Assembly: GCA_018644935.1 (NCBI GenBank)
Contig: JABGPL010000041.1
Coordinates: 1 to 35,659 of the forward strand
DNA: 35,659 bases
Direction: 5' to 3'
From: Calditrichota bacterium
GTDB taxonomy: Bacteria; Electryoneota; AABM5-125-24; Hatepunaeales; Hatepunaeaceae
Shown here: positions 25,449 to 34,700 of the stretch, one piece after another
Numbering within the stretch: the first letter of the stretch is position 1
Layout: each line of letters starts with the position of its first letter
Program-made: the position numbers and the translations under genes
The notes under the pieces: model-generated
The model's input: only the letters and a program-made list of their open reading frames with translations
What the model was told of the DNA's origin: nothing
The model's database searches: none

Positions 25449-28373
25449 TTACTCCATTATGCTCTCAATACTGCCGAACAAATCCCGATGTGCTTTTATT
25501 TTCTCTTCACCGCCAACAACTGCAAAACAATTCTTTTTCATCGCTTCATCAACCATATCACCAAAACCTCGAATATCAGCTGCGGAAGTGGATAGAACTT
25601 CATCCCTAATTTTTTGGATATGATCCTGTGTCATTCCCGAAAAGAATCTACCATTTGAGATCTGTGCTTTGATTTGATTTGAAACCGGGTGATCAAGACC
25701 ACTGACGGAACCAAGAATATACTTTCGCATTTCGCGTTCATTAGGTGAAAAACTTCTTAAGAAATCAGCAACTTTATCAAACGTGTCAAGGGTTTCTTTC
25801 AGATTAGGATCTCGACCGGATCCAAAACTCATCATTCCATTTTTTGAAAATCCAGCATCAACGATATAAGCACCGCCCTGCTCCCGGATTTTCCCCCAGA
25901 GGAAATCAAGCTGGGTGATTCTCCCGAGGTTGGACATCTTTCCTGAGTATTCATATCCAAGACGCTTGAAGTTAAATACTTTATATACTGATTGCACTTT
26001 GCCAGCGAAATATAGACCTTCATTCTTTGGAGTTAAATCAAACTCATATGGAGTGTTTTCAACAGAATCAGTGTTCAGACTTGAAATCAAACCTGATGCC
26101 TCATCGCTGAATTTCTGGTAGTCTTCTTCGCCAGACGTAAAACTCATCACAAGATTCGATCGGTTGAATATTTTCTTTGAAACGGAAATCAGGTTATTGA
26201 CTATCTCATCGATTTTACTATCAAAATTATTGACAAGATCATAAATAAACTTTGTAAAGCTGATCCCATGAATAATTTCATCGTATTTTTCATCAGCACA
26301 GACATAAGAAGATGCACGTTGTTGGGCATAATATGAGCTATAAAAGCTCACTTTACGCTCTTCCCCGACCTTAATCTCGTTAAGAATCTCCCTCAATCGA
26401 TTCTTATCGGAAAAGTCTGATAAGCAAACTATTTCCTTAAGAAGCGAACAGAGCTTTGGAAGTTTTTCAATCAGGGCTTTTGATTGAACATTTACCTTAG
26501 GATAAAACTCCGATTCGTTCGTATAACTGACTATTGAACTCACGGATGTATGTATCATTCCTGTGTGAATATTTTTTTCTTTGGATAGCTCTTTAAAACC
26601 ATAGTTCTTTGTACCAATTTTGGATAACACCCTCGACAGAAGACCTATGTAGGGAAGTTGATCCTGCGGTACAGACGAACTGTCAAAATACAAATCAAGA
26701 TAACCAATCCCGTTCGTGAACAACGGGTGGTATAATACGTCTAAACCCTCGATCTGTCGCTTTTCAAGGGGTATTTCGGCGGCTTCGGGTTTGACATCAC
26801 CTAAAGTGAGAAGAGGTATTACGGATAGCTGTTCAGGGGTATCCGGGGTTTGCTGACGAAGTTGTAGAACCTTCGTCTGATTAAGAATGTTCTCCAATTC
26901 GGCTGTTGAGAGCTTATCTCGATGTTTTTTGAGCCGTTTTCTTTCCTTTTCGTTCATTTCCTCGACTAAACCCGCTCTTGGTTTCAGGACGTAAGTACTC
27001 CGATGGTTATTGTCGAGAAGATACTGCTTAATAAGTTTTTCAAAATAGTCTCCGGTCAGAGCAGTTTTGACCTTTTTCAAATCATCTTCAAATTTTAATT
27101 GCGAAAATGGATCATTTTTATATATCCAGCCATTGACACTACTCATAATATTTGTCAATCCTTTAGGCTGAAATCCTGATTCTGCTTCTCGCAAATGAAA
27201 TTCATGAATATTTATTGAAGCCTCAATCATCTTTTTATCGATACCATTTTCGACCAGATGTTCCAATGTTTCAAGAACAATTTTCTTAAATTTTTCCTCT
27301 TCACCTTGATCTGAGTTATTAACAACGACACCGAATATTGACTGCGTAGCCGAATTGAAAAATCTGCCGGACACTTCTTTTCCAACCCCAGCTTCAATCA
27401 ATGCCCTCCTTAGAGGAGCTGCAGGTGTGTTAAACAACATGTGACTCAACATTCCGAAGGCCATCGTTAACTCGGTGTCGGTCGATAAACCCGTTACCCA
27501 GTTCATACTCAGGAATGTTTTATTGCCTTTATCGGAAGAGGCTGCGATTGGGTACTCTTCGAGAAATTCCTTTGGTTGATCAAAGGCTGGCTGTGTGACT
27601 ATGTTTTTCTTGATATCCATTTTATCAAAGTGGCTGAGAAAATCCTCATCAATGAATTTCAATTGTTTTTCAATGTCACCGTTTCCTGAGAGGAAGAGAT
27701 AACTATTCGATGGGTGGTAGAACTTCCGATGGTAGGCTTTGAATTGATCATGTGTCAGGTCGGGGATATAATCCGGGTCTCCACCGGAATTGTATCTGAA
27801 TGGGGTATCTGGCAGAAGAGTCGCCATTATCCTGCGCATCATGAAATTATCCGGAGATGATAACGCTCCCTTCATCTCGTTATAGACAACTCCCTTATAC
27901 ACCAATTCATCTTCCATATTCTCGAGTTCATAATGCCAGCCTTCCTGCATCATTATTTCATCATAATCGTAGATACGTGGAAAGAAAACGGCATCGAGAT
28001 AGATATCCATAAGGTTGTGAAAATCTTTGTCATTAACACTCGCGACAGGATACATAGTTATCAGTGGCATCGTAAATGCATTGATAAAGGTCTTCAGTGA
28101 ACCTTTAACAGCTTCCATCATCGGTTCTTTTACCGGGAATTTGCGAGAACCCGATAGAACACAATGTTCAAGAATATGGGTTAATCCAGTATCATCGTCT
28201 GGCGGGGTCAGGAATGCGGCTGCAAACACTTTGTTATCATCATCATTCTCAATATGCATCAAGTGTGCTCCACTCTTGTCGTGCTGGAGAATTCTCACAT
28301 TTGAATCTATCTCAGGAATTCTCTCTAAACAAACAACTCTGAAACCATTTTTGATCATTCCGGTTTCGCTCAT
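25449..28373 (-). CDS. M16C zinc metallopeptidase (PreP-like)
   Basis: This is an inverzincin-type peptidase of 974 residues, the full length of the presequence-protease (PreP) group, with two M16 halves joined by a linker. The inverted zinc motif HILEH (H66, E69, H70) is intact, and the third ligand is E166 in VVYNEMKGALSSPD. These enzymes form a closing chamber that degrades unstructured peptides. There is no signal peptide, so it is probably cytosolic. The ATG at 28373 is preceded by GGAG with 8-nt spacing. The gene is first in the minus-strand run. Its TAA stop is followed directly by an ATG (25448-25446) in a frame that runs only 35 codons across the helicase start region. Confidence 0.93.
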   Translation of the reverse strand: MSETGMIKNGFRVVCLERIPEIDSNVRILQHDKSGAHLMHIENDDDNKVFAAAFLTPPDDDTGLTHILEHCVLSGSRKFPVKEPMMEAVKGSLKTFINAFTMPLITMYPVASVNDKDFHNLMDIYLDAVFFPRIYDYDEIMMQEGWHYELENMEDELVYKGVVYNEMKGALSSPDNFMMRRIMATLLPDTPFRYNSGGDPDYIPDLTHDQFKAYHRKFYHPSNSYLFLSGNGDIEKQLKFIDEDFLSHFDKMDIKKNIVTQPAFDQPKEFLEEYPIAASSDKGNKTFLSMNWVTGLSTDTELTMAFGMLSHMLFNTPAAPLRRALIEAGVGKEVSGRFFNSATQSIFGVVVNNSDQGEEEKFKKIVLETLEHLVENGIDKKMIEASINIHEFHLREAESGFQPKGLTNIMSSVNGWIYKNDPFSQLKFEDDLKKVKTALTGDYFEKLIKQYLLDNNHRSTYVLKPRAGLVEEMNEKERKRLKKHRDKLSTAELENILNQTKVLQLRQQTPDTPEQLSVIPLLTLGDVKPEAAEIPLEKRQIEGLDVLYHPLFTNGIGYLDLYFDSSSVPQDQLPYIGLLSRVLSKIGTKNYGFKELSKEKNIHTGMIHTSVSSIVSYTNESEFYPKVNVQSKALIEKLPKLCSLLKEIVCLSDFSDKNRLREILNEIKVGEERKVSFYSSYYAQQRASSYVCADEKYDEIIHGISFTKFIYDLVNNFDSKIDEIVNNLISVSKKIFNRSNLVMSFTSGEEDYQKFSDEASGLISSLNTDSVENTPYEFDLTPKNEGLYFAGKVQSVYKVFNFKRLGYEYSGKMSNLGRITQLDFLWGKIREQGGAYIVDAGFSKNGMMSFGSGRDPNLKETLDTFDKVADFLRSFSPNEREMRKYILGSVSGLDHPVSNQIKAQISNGRFFSGMTQDHIQKIRDEVLSTSAADIRGFGDMVDEAMKKNCFAVVGGEEKIKAHRDLFGSIESIME

Positions 28374-28524
28374 TCTTGTATCTCCGATGGGTTTATCAAC
28401 TGAGTTATGGTCAAGCCTTATAAGTTAAATAAGTTACCGACTCTATACAATCTACAGAGGTATTTGTTATGATTTATCCTCTAATTTAGCTCACTTAAAT
28501 TTGAATAGAATCAACATTACTACA

Positions 28525-28553
28525 TTGACAAATCAAACATATTATCATACATT
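28525..28553 (+). promoter_or_regulatory. Sigma-70-like promoter of the LVIVD gene
   Basis: A perfect TTGACA (28525-28530) with a 17-bp spacer is followed by TACATT (28548-28553; four of six to TATAAT). It lies about 65 bp before the ATG at 28619, in the 245-bp gap between divergent genes. The AT-rich remainder of that gap shows no other feature I can support. Confidence 0.5.
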
Positions 28554-28618
28554 GCCAGAGCATCTTAGCCAAACTTTCTTTTGATAATTATTGAACTTCC
28601 AATACAACCGGGGATGTC

Positions 28619-31600
28619 ATGAAAACCACTCAACTAATTCTCATTTTCCTACTCATCATTTTACTCTCCACAAGCGTTTCTGCTCAGGAGGCTTCTGGAA
28701 TAGAACTACTCGGACAGGTTTATACCTACTGGCACGAAGCACGTGGTATTACAATCGCAGATGACATCGCATATCTTGCAACATATCAAACCGGAATGCA
28801 GATAATTGATGTCAGCAATCCTGCTGAGCCACGCCTTTTAGGAACATATGACTCCCCGGGTCAAACTCGTGAAATCGCTGTCTCAGGCGAATTCGCTTAC
28901 CTGGCAGATGATCAGGGCTCGTTACGTATCGTTGATGTTTCAGATCCAACACACCCTCGAGAGACTTCTTTCTGGAGACATCAGGACCATAATATCAGAG
29001 CTTCGGCAATTGTCTTCAGAGATGATGTTGTTTTTATGATGGACGAAAATTATCACATGATAAGGATTATTGATGTCTCAGATCCTGCTAATCCAGAATA
29101 TTTTGGGGAAGTTTCATCCAGCTGGGCATGTTATTCCGCTGATTTTTTGGGAGATCGACTATTTGTTTCCAGCCGCGACGAAGGTCTTGTATCGTTCGAT
29201 GTTTCGAATCCACAGGACATAAATGCTATACGAAACAGTCGGGTCAGGTATGATACTCAAGGGTATGTTTGGGATGTAAAAATATCAGATGGTCTTGCCT
29301 ACATTGCTGATGGAGAATTTGGAATGCGGATCATCAATATTGAAGATCCGCAGAATCCAGAAGAGATCGGTTTTTATGACACGCCCGGGAATTGCTCTGA
29401 CATATCCATTGAAGGTGGATTTGCATATTTAATCGAAGCCGAACGGAGTGTTCTGTGTATAGACATCAGTGATCCAGAAAACCCAGAAGAGGTGGGATAT
29501 TTTGCATCACAAGCCAAAGATGTGCAAGTATCTGATGATTTTGTCTATGTTGCTGCCCGTTACGAAGGTCTTAAAGTTGCCGATGTAGCTAATCCAGCAG
29601 AGCCGGAGATAATCGGGATGATAGATCGCCCAAACAGCACACAGGTCAAGGATGTGGCAATTTCTGGTAACTACGCATACATTGCCGACGAAAGCGCAGG
29701 GTTGTGGATTATTGATTACACCGTTCCGGAAATTGTCGATTTACACCGATATGATGAAAACGATCAGAATGAAATACGACCACATAGCGTTCTGATTGTA
29801 GATGATGTTGTTTTTACAAGTGGCGGTCATCAGGGAACAGTTGCAATTGATATTTCCGATCCGGAAAATCCGCAACGTCTTGGTCGGTGGGGATATCCAT
29901 GTAGGCATATGGATTATCAGGATGGAATTATCTGCGGAACGTGGAGCAATAACCTTTACATCATGGATTACAGCAATCCACAAGCTCCTCAAGGTCTTTT
30001 AAACATGAATCTCGGAGTAGAAGCTTTCGGTGTGGATATTGTTGACGAAACACTGTTTATTGCTGGTGGTGATGGTGGGACATATATATATGACATCTCA
30101 AATCCACGGCAGCCCCAAATAATTGCCAATCAAGATCAACGATGGCGAGCTCGTGATGTGGCAATTTCCGGAGATTACGCATACATTGCTGACGATGCTG
30201 CTGGTCTGCGGATTGTTGATGTCTCCGATATCGAAAATCCAGAAGAAGTTGGTGATATCCGACCAAGGGCAAACGGTAGTGCTGTCGGCGTCGAAATTGT
30301 CGGAAATTTCGCATATGTCAGCCAATGGCAGTCAGGGATTGTCATCGTTGATGTGACTGACCCTCAGAATCCCGAAGAAATTGGGTTTTATGATACACCG
30401 GGAAATGCGAATAACCTCGCAGTAATGGATCAATATGCATTCGTAGCAGACTGGACGAACTTCGCCATTTACGATTGTTCCGAAGCACTTGCTGTCCCCG
30501 TCCGTGATATTGAAGTTGCGTTCCGAGAGGGTTGGAACATGATTTCAATCAATGTTGTTCCGCAGTTGGGGATTAACGGCAACGTCATCGAAATGATGCA
30601 GCAACTTCGTGTTGATGAAGACAATCATCATGTCATTCTGATGAAAGACAGTAATGGTCGGTTTTATGCTCCGGCTTGGGATTTCAACAGCATCCGCCAC
30701 TGGAACCTCGATGAAGGTTACAAGGTCAAGGTGGATGAAGAAGTGGTTGCAACCTGGGATGGTATTGGAATTCCTGCCCAAACTGCAATCCACGTTGAGG
30801 AGGGTTGGAATTTAGTTGCTTTTTACCCGACATACCAACTAGATGCAAGCAGGGAAGAGTTTTATGTTCTTTCTTCAATTATCGACAATGTAATTCTCGC
30901 TCGAGATGAAAATGGTCGTTTCCTGTATCCTGCTGAGGGTTTCTCAAACATGCCGGCATGGCGACCATCCCGTGGTTACCAGATTTGGCTCAGTGAGGAT
31001 GCTGATCTCGTATACCCGGAAGAACAGGAAGAACGGGATATGTCCTATTCAAACACCTTCGACGGACATTGGACAGAACCCCTTCCCGGTGATGAAAACA
31101 TGAGCCTGCTGGTGAACCTCAACTCCACCTACCAACCAGAACCTGAAGATCAAGTTGCAGCTTTCAACCAGTTGGGGCAATTGATCGGTGTTGGGAAAGC
31201 AATTGGAAACCGATTTGGTGTAGCCGTATGGGGAGATGATCCGATTACTGAATATCTGGAAGGAGTTCCTGAAGGCGAACAGTTTGAAATCAGACTCTGG
31301 TCAGATCGCCTCAATCGCGAGTTTGAGATAGAGGAGCAACCTACCTACAAAGCTCGAAATTTCGTATCAATTGACGCAACTGTAAACGTACCTGTTCCCG
31401 AAAAGTTTTATCTCACATCAGCATTCCCAAATCCATTCAATGCCCGGACAAAGATATCATACGGTATCCCTGAAGTGTCACAAGTCAACATCAGTATTCT
31501 GGATGTAACCGGGAGAATAGTTGCAGAGATAATCAATGGTAAAATCGAAGCCGGGCACCATACTGCCACATGGAACGGCAGCGAGTTCTCCTCGGGTGTT

Positions 31601-31663
31601 TACCTGGTAAATCTGAAAACAGCAACAAGTAGTTTGACAACCAAAGCGACTCTGGTAAAGTAG
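28619..31663 (+). CDS. Secreted LVIVD-repeat beta-propeller protein with T9SS-type tail
   Basis: The protein has 1014 residues. A signal peptide covers 1-22 (VSA/Q). Residues about 33-630 are 14 repeats of about 43 residues of the LVIVD type (for example AYLADDQGSLRIVDVSDP), which would make two seven-bladed propellers. Then comes a doubled module, one half beginning EGWNMISINVVP (W639) and the second EEGWNLVAFYPTY. Next is a domain with SLLVNLNS and GVAVWGDDPITE (about 809-925). The sorting tail covers about 928-1014 (SAFPNPFN, SILDVTGRIV, SGVYLVNL). A GGGGA ribosome site precedes ATG 28619. It is likely secreted and retained at the surface, with binding rather than catalysis expected. It is followed after 38 bp by a gene sharing its C-terminal half. 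Confidence 0.9.
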   Translation: MKTTQLILIFLLIILLSTSVSAQEASGIELLGQVYTYWHEARGITIADDIAYLATYQTGMQIIDVSNPAEPRLLGTYDSPGQTREIAVSGEFAYLADDQGSLRIVDVSDPTHPRETSFWRHQDHNIRASAIVFRDDVVFMMDENYHMIRIIDVSDPANPEYFGEVSSSWACYSADFLGDRLFVSSRDEGLVSFDVSNPQDINAIRNSRVRYDTQGYVWDVKISDGLAYIADGEFGMRIINIEDPQNPEEIGFYDTPGNCSDISIEGGFAYLIEAERSVLCIDISDPENPEEVGYFASQAKDVQVSDDFVYVAARYEGLKVADVANPAEPEIIGMIDRPNSTQVKDVAISGNYAYIADESAGLWIIDYTVPEIVDLHRYDENDQNEIRPHSVLIVDDVVFTSGGHQGTVAIDISDPENPQRLGRWGYPCRHMDYQDGIICGTWSNNLYIMDYSNPQAPQGLLNMNLGVEAFGVDIVDETLFIAGGDGGTYIYDISNPRQPQIIANQDQRWRARDVAISGDYAYIADDAAGLRIVDVSDIENPEEVGDIRPRANGSAVGVEIVGNFAYVSQWQSGIVIVDVTDPQNPEEIGFYDTPGNANNLAVMDQYAFVADWTNFAIYDCSEALAVPVRDIEVAFREGWNMISINVVPQLGINGNVIEMMQQLRVDEDNHHVILMKDSNGRFYAPAWDFNSIRHWNLDEGYKVKVDEEVVATWDGIGIPAQTAIHVEEGWNLVAFYPTYQLDASREEFYVLSSIIDNVILARDENGRFLYPAEGFSNMPAWRPSRGYQIWLSEDADLVYPEEQEERDMSYSNTFDGHWTEPLPGDENMSLLVNLNSTYQPEPEDQVAAFNQLGQLIGVGKAIGNRFGVAVWGDDPITEYLEGVPEGEQFEIRLWSDRLNREFEIEEQPTYKARNFVSIDATVNVPVPEKFYLTSAFPNPFNARTKISYGIPEVSQVNISILDVTGRIVAEIINGKIEAGHHTATWNGSEFSSGVYLVNLKTATSSLTTKATLVK

Positions 31664-31701
31664 AGATCAAAAGGGTTAATCAAACTAAAAATGGAGCTGA
31701 A

Positions 31702-34700
31702 ATGAAGATTTACAAATACATAGTACTGTTGTGTCTCTTTACCTTGCTGGTGGCAGTCTCAACTCCCTCTCTGGCACAGGAACACTATCGATTTGACATT
31801 ACAGACGAGGACATGAGCCTTTTAATACTCGACGCACGACTGGACAATGCGTCGCTAATTTCCGGTGATGAAATTGCAGTATTCACTCCAGCAGGTTTAT
31901 GTGCTGGAGCTGCTCAAGTTGACAATGAGAATGGCTTCCCACTTTCGATAGCTGCATGGGGTGACAATCCACAACTTGATGATATCAATGGTTTTCGGGA
32001 CGATGAAGAAATCGCGTTTGAAATCTGGGAAAGTGAAACCCGCACGGAGTATACTGTTGAGATCGTCGAGATCGTGGATGGTGATGTTGTCTTTGCCCGA
32101 AATGGTTTCGCGGTACTGAGTTTGCAAGCATATCGAGCCGAAGACGAGCCAATTATTTTCCTTTCTGACAATGATCACGATTTTGGTCAGGTCAGGGTTG
32201 GTCAAACTGAACAATGGATTATGACAATTCGTAATGATGGCAGGCAGGACCTTGTCATCGACGGAATTGAAGTTGATGGGGAAAGTTACTCACTCGACTT
32301 TGAGGATGAAATCTCGCTTGAACTTCGGGAATCGGTTGAAATCCCGGTTTCTTTCGCCCCAAATCGTCTTCAGCGCATTGATGGATTGGTTTTTATCAAT
32401 TCTAATGCACAGGAGGACATTGTCGAAGTTCCTGTTACGGGATGGGGGCTCTCTCCCCTGCCACCAACAATCGAGTTATCTGAAAATGGCCACAACTATG
32501 GTGGTGTCCCTGTTCAGGAAACGATAAACTGGACATTGAGAATTTTCAATACTGGTGATGAAGTTCTCGAAATTGAAGATATCACCTCCAATAGTCAGGT
32601 GTTTTCGGTCAACTTTTTCGATCCGATCGAGATAGAGTCCGGCGAAGGATTTGCTCAGATAATAGCTTTCAGCCCTGCCGCGGAACAGGATTACAATGCA
32701 GAGCTCACAATTATCTCGAATGATCCGGATCGTGGTCGAGTAATGATTCAGCTAACCGGACAAGGCAGAGGATCAAGAATTTCAATAAGACCTGCTGAAA
32801 CTGATTTCGGTGAAGTGGTTGAAGGCAGTACCACACAGCGGCAATTCTCCATTCACAATGATGGCGCGGGAATTCTCATATTTGAAGCAGATCTGATTGA
32901 AAACGACGTGTTTGCTACAAATGTGAATTCCTTTGTACGAGAGGCTAGACATTTTGAATTCAGTACTACTAACGAGGATCATTCGTTATTGATAACCTCA
33001 GCAAGAATTGATCGCGTCCATTTGGACTCCGGGGACGAAGTTGCAGTCTTCACACCCGATGGATTGTGTGCTGGAGGCACAATCGTTAGAAATCCAGGAG
33101 AACCTATTGGACTCGCGGCATGGCAGGATAACGCCCAGATCGAGGGGATCGACGGTTTTCGGGAAGATCAGGGATTCACATTCTGGTTCTGGGATGCATC
33201 AACACGGAGCGAAATTGTTGCCGTTCCCGATTATCAGGATGGACCGGAAATCTTCCAACCAAATGCTCTCACTGTCCTCTCATTGAATGCCGGAGAAGAG
33301 ATCCAACATATCGACGGCGGAATTCTAACAATTCGGTCCGGTCATTCGATTACGGTAACGGCGTCATTCGCTCCAATTGAAGCAGGAGAAGAAAATGGAG
33401 TTCTCGCTCTCCACACCAACGACCCTACCAACCCAGAAGTGAACATCCCCTTTACAGGCACAGGATTGCCCCGCATGGAGATTGACAGACGCAGAATAAA
33501 TTTCGGTGATGTGTTCATTGATGATGTTGGATTAGAAACCGTTGTTTTCAGTTATCACGGTGACGATGTGCCATTGACTATCTCAGTCGAGTTTGAAGGC
33601 GATGTTTTCTGGGGTGGTTATCAGACTGAAGAGGTTATTGAACATTTCAAGTATACTCAAACGCAAAGCGATCACTCGCTAATGCTCACTGAAGCCATTC
33701 TCCACAATCAACCCTTAGCAGTCGGAAATGAAATCGCGGTTTTCACTCCTGATGGACTTTGTGCTGGTTCTGCGACGATAGCGGAAGCTGGTGTTCCAAT
33801 TGGGTTGGCGGTATGGGCCGACAATCCACACACAGAAATTGTCGACGGATTCAGGCAGGAAGAGGCATTTGATTTCTGGTACTGGGACAGGGATGTTCAT
33901 CTCGAGACCGCTGCTGTGCCCAACTACATCGAAGGTCCGGCACAATTCGTCTCTGATGGCATGACAATGCTCTCACTTTCCCAGGGGGAAGCTACGCGAA
34001 TTGGAGAACTTGGCGAACTGACTCTTGATCCGACCAGCTCAGTTGAGATTGCCGTTCACTTTGCCCCGCTGGAAACTATTGAATATGCGGGTCAGATGAC
34101 AATTATCACCGATGACCCGGATCGCGGTGATTTCGTCGTTCCCCTCGAGGGAGAAGGAGATACTGCACCTCAGATTGTACTATCTACACATGATCATGAT
34201 TACGGCGCTGTTCCTGAACCTCGAATCAGAACGATGTGGGAACTCACAGTTTCAAACGAGGGTGGGAACGATTTGCGGATAGATAGTATCCGCGTTGAAG
34301 GAGAAGCATTCCGAGTGTTCATTGGGTCATTTGTAGTTCGTCCGGGGCAATCACGCGAAATTGATGTCCGATTCCGACCTCTCGATTTTGGAGAACATGT
34401 CGGGCGTATATCCATGTGGTCAAATGATCCCATAAATCCAGTCGTTTTTGTCGATCTGAGCGGCTTCTGTGGAGAACGTGGTCGCGATCTATCGGTTACC
34501 TTGATAGAAGACTGGAGTATGATATCGGTAAATGTCGTACCCCCTCAGGAGTTCTGGGATCGGGAGGATGGACCCGATATTGTCCTGATGACGGAACAAC
34601 TCCGAATTGACGAGGAAAACCACAATCTCATCATAATGAAGGACGGTCTTGGGCGCTTCTATGCAACTGCATTTGGTTTCAACAATATCCCGTACTGGGA

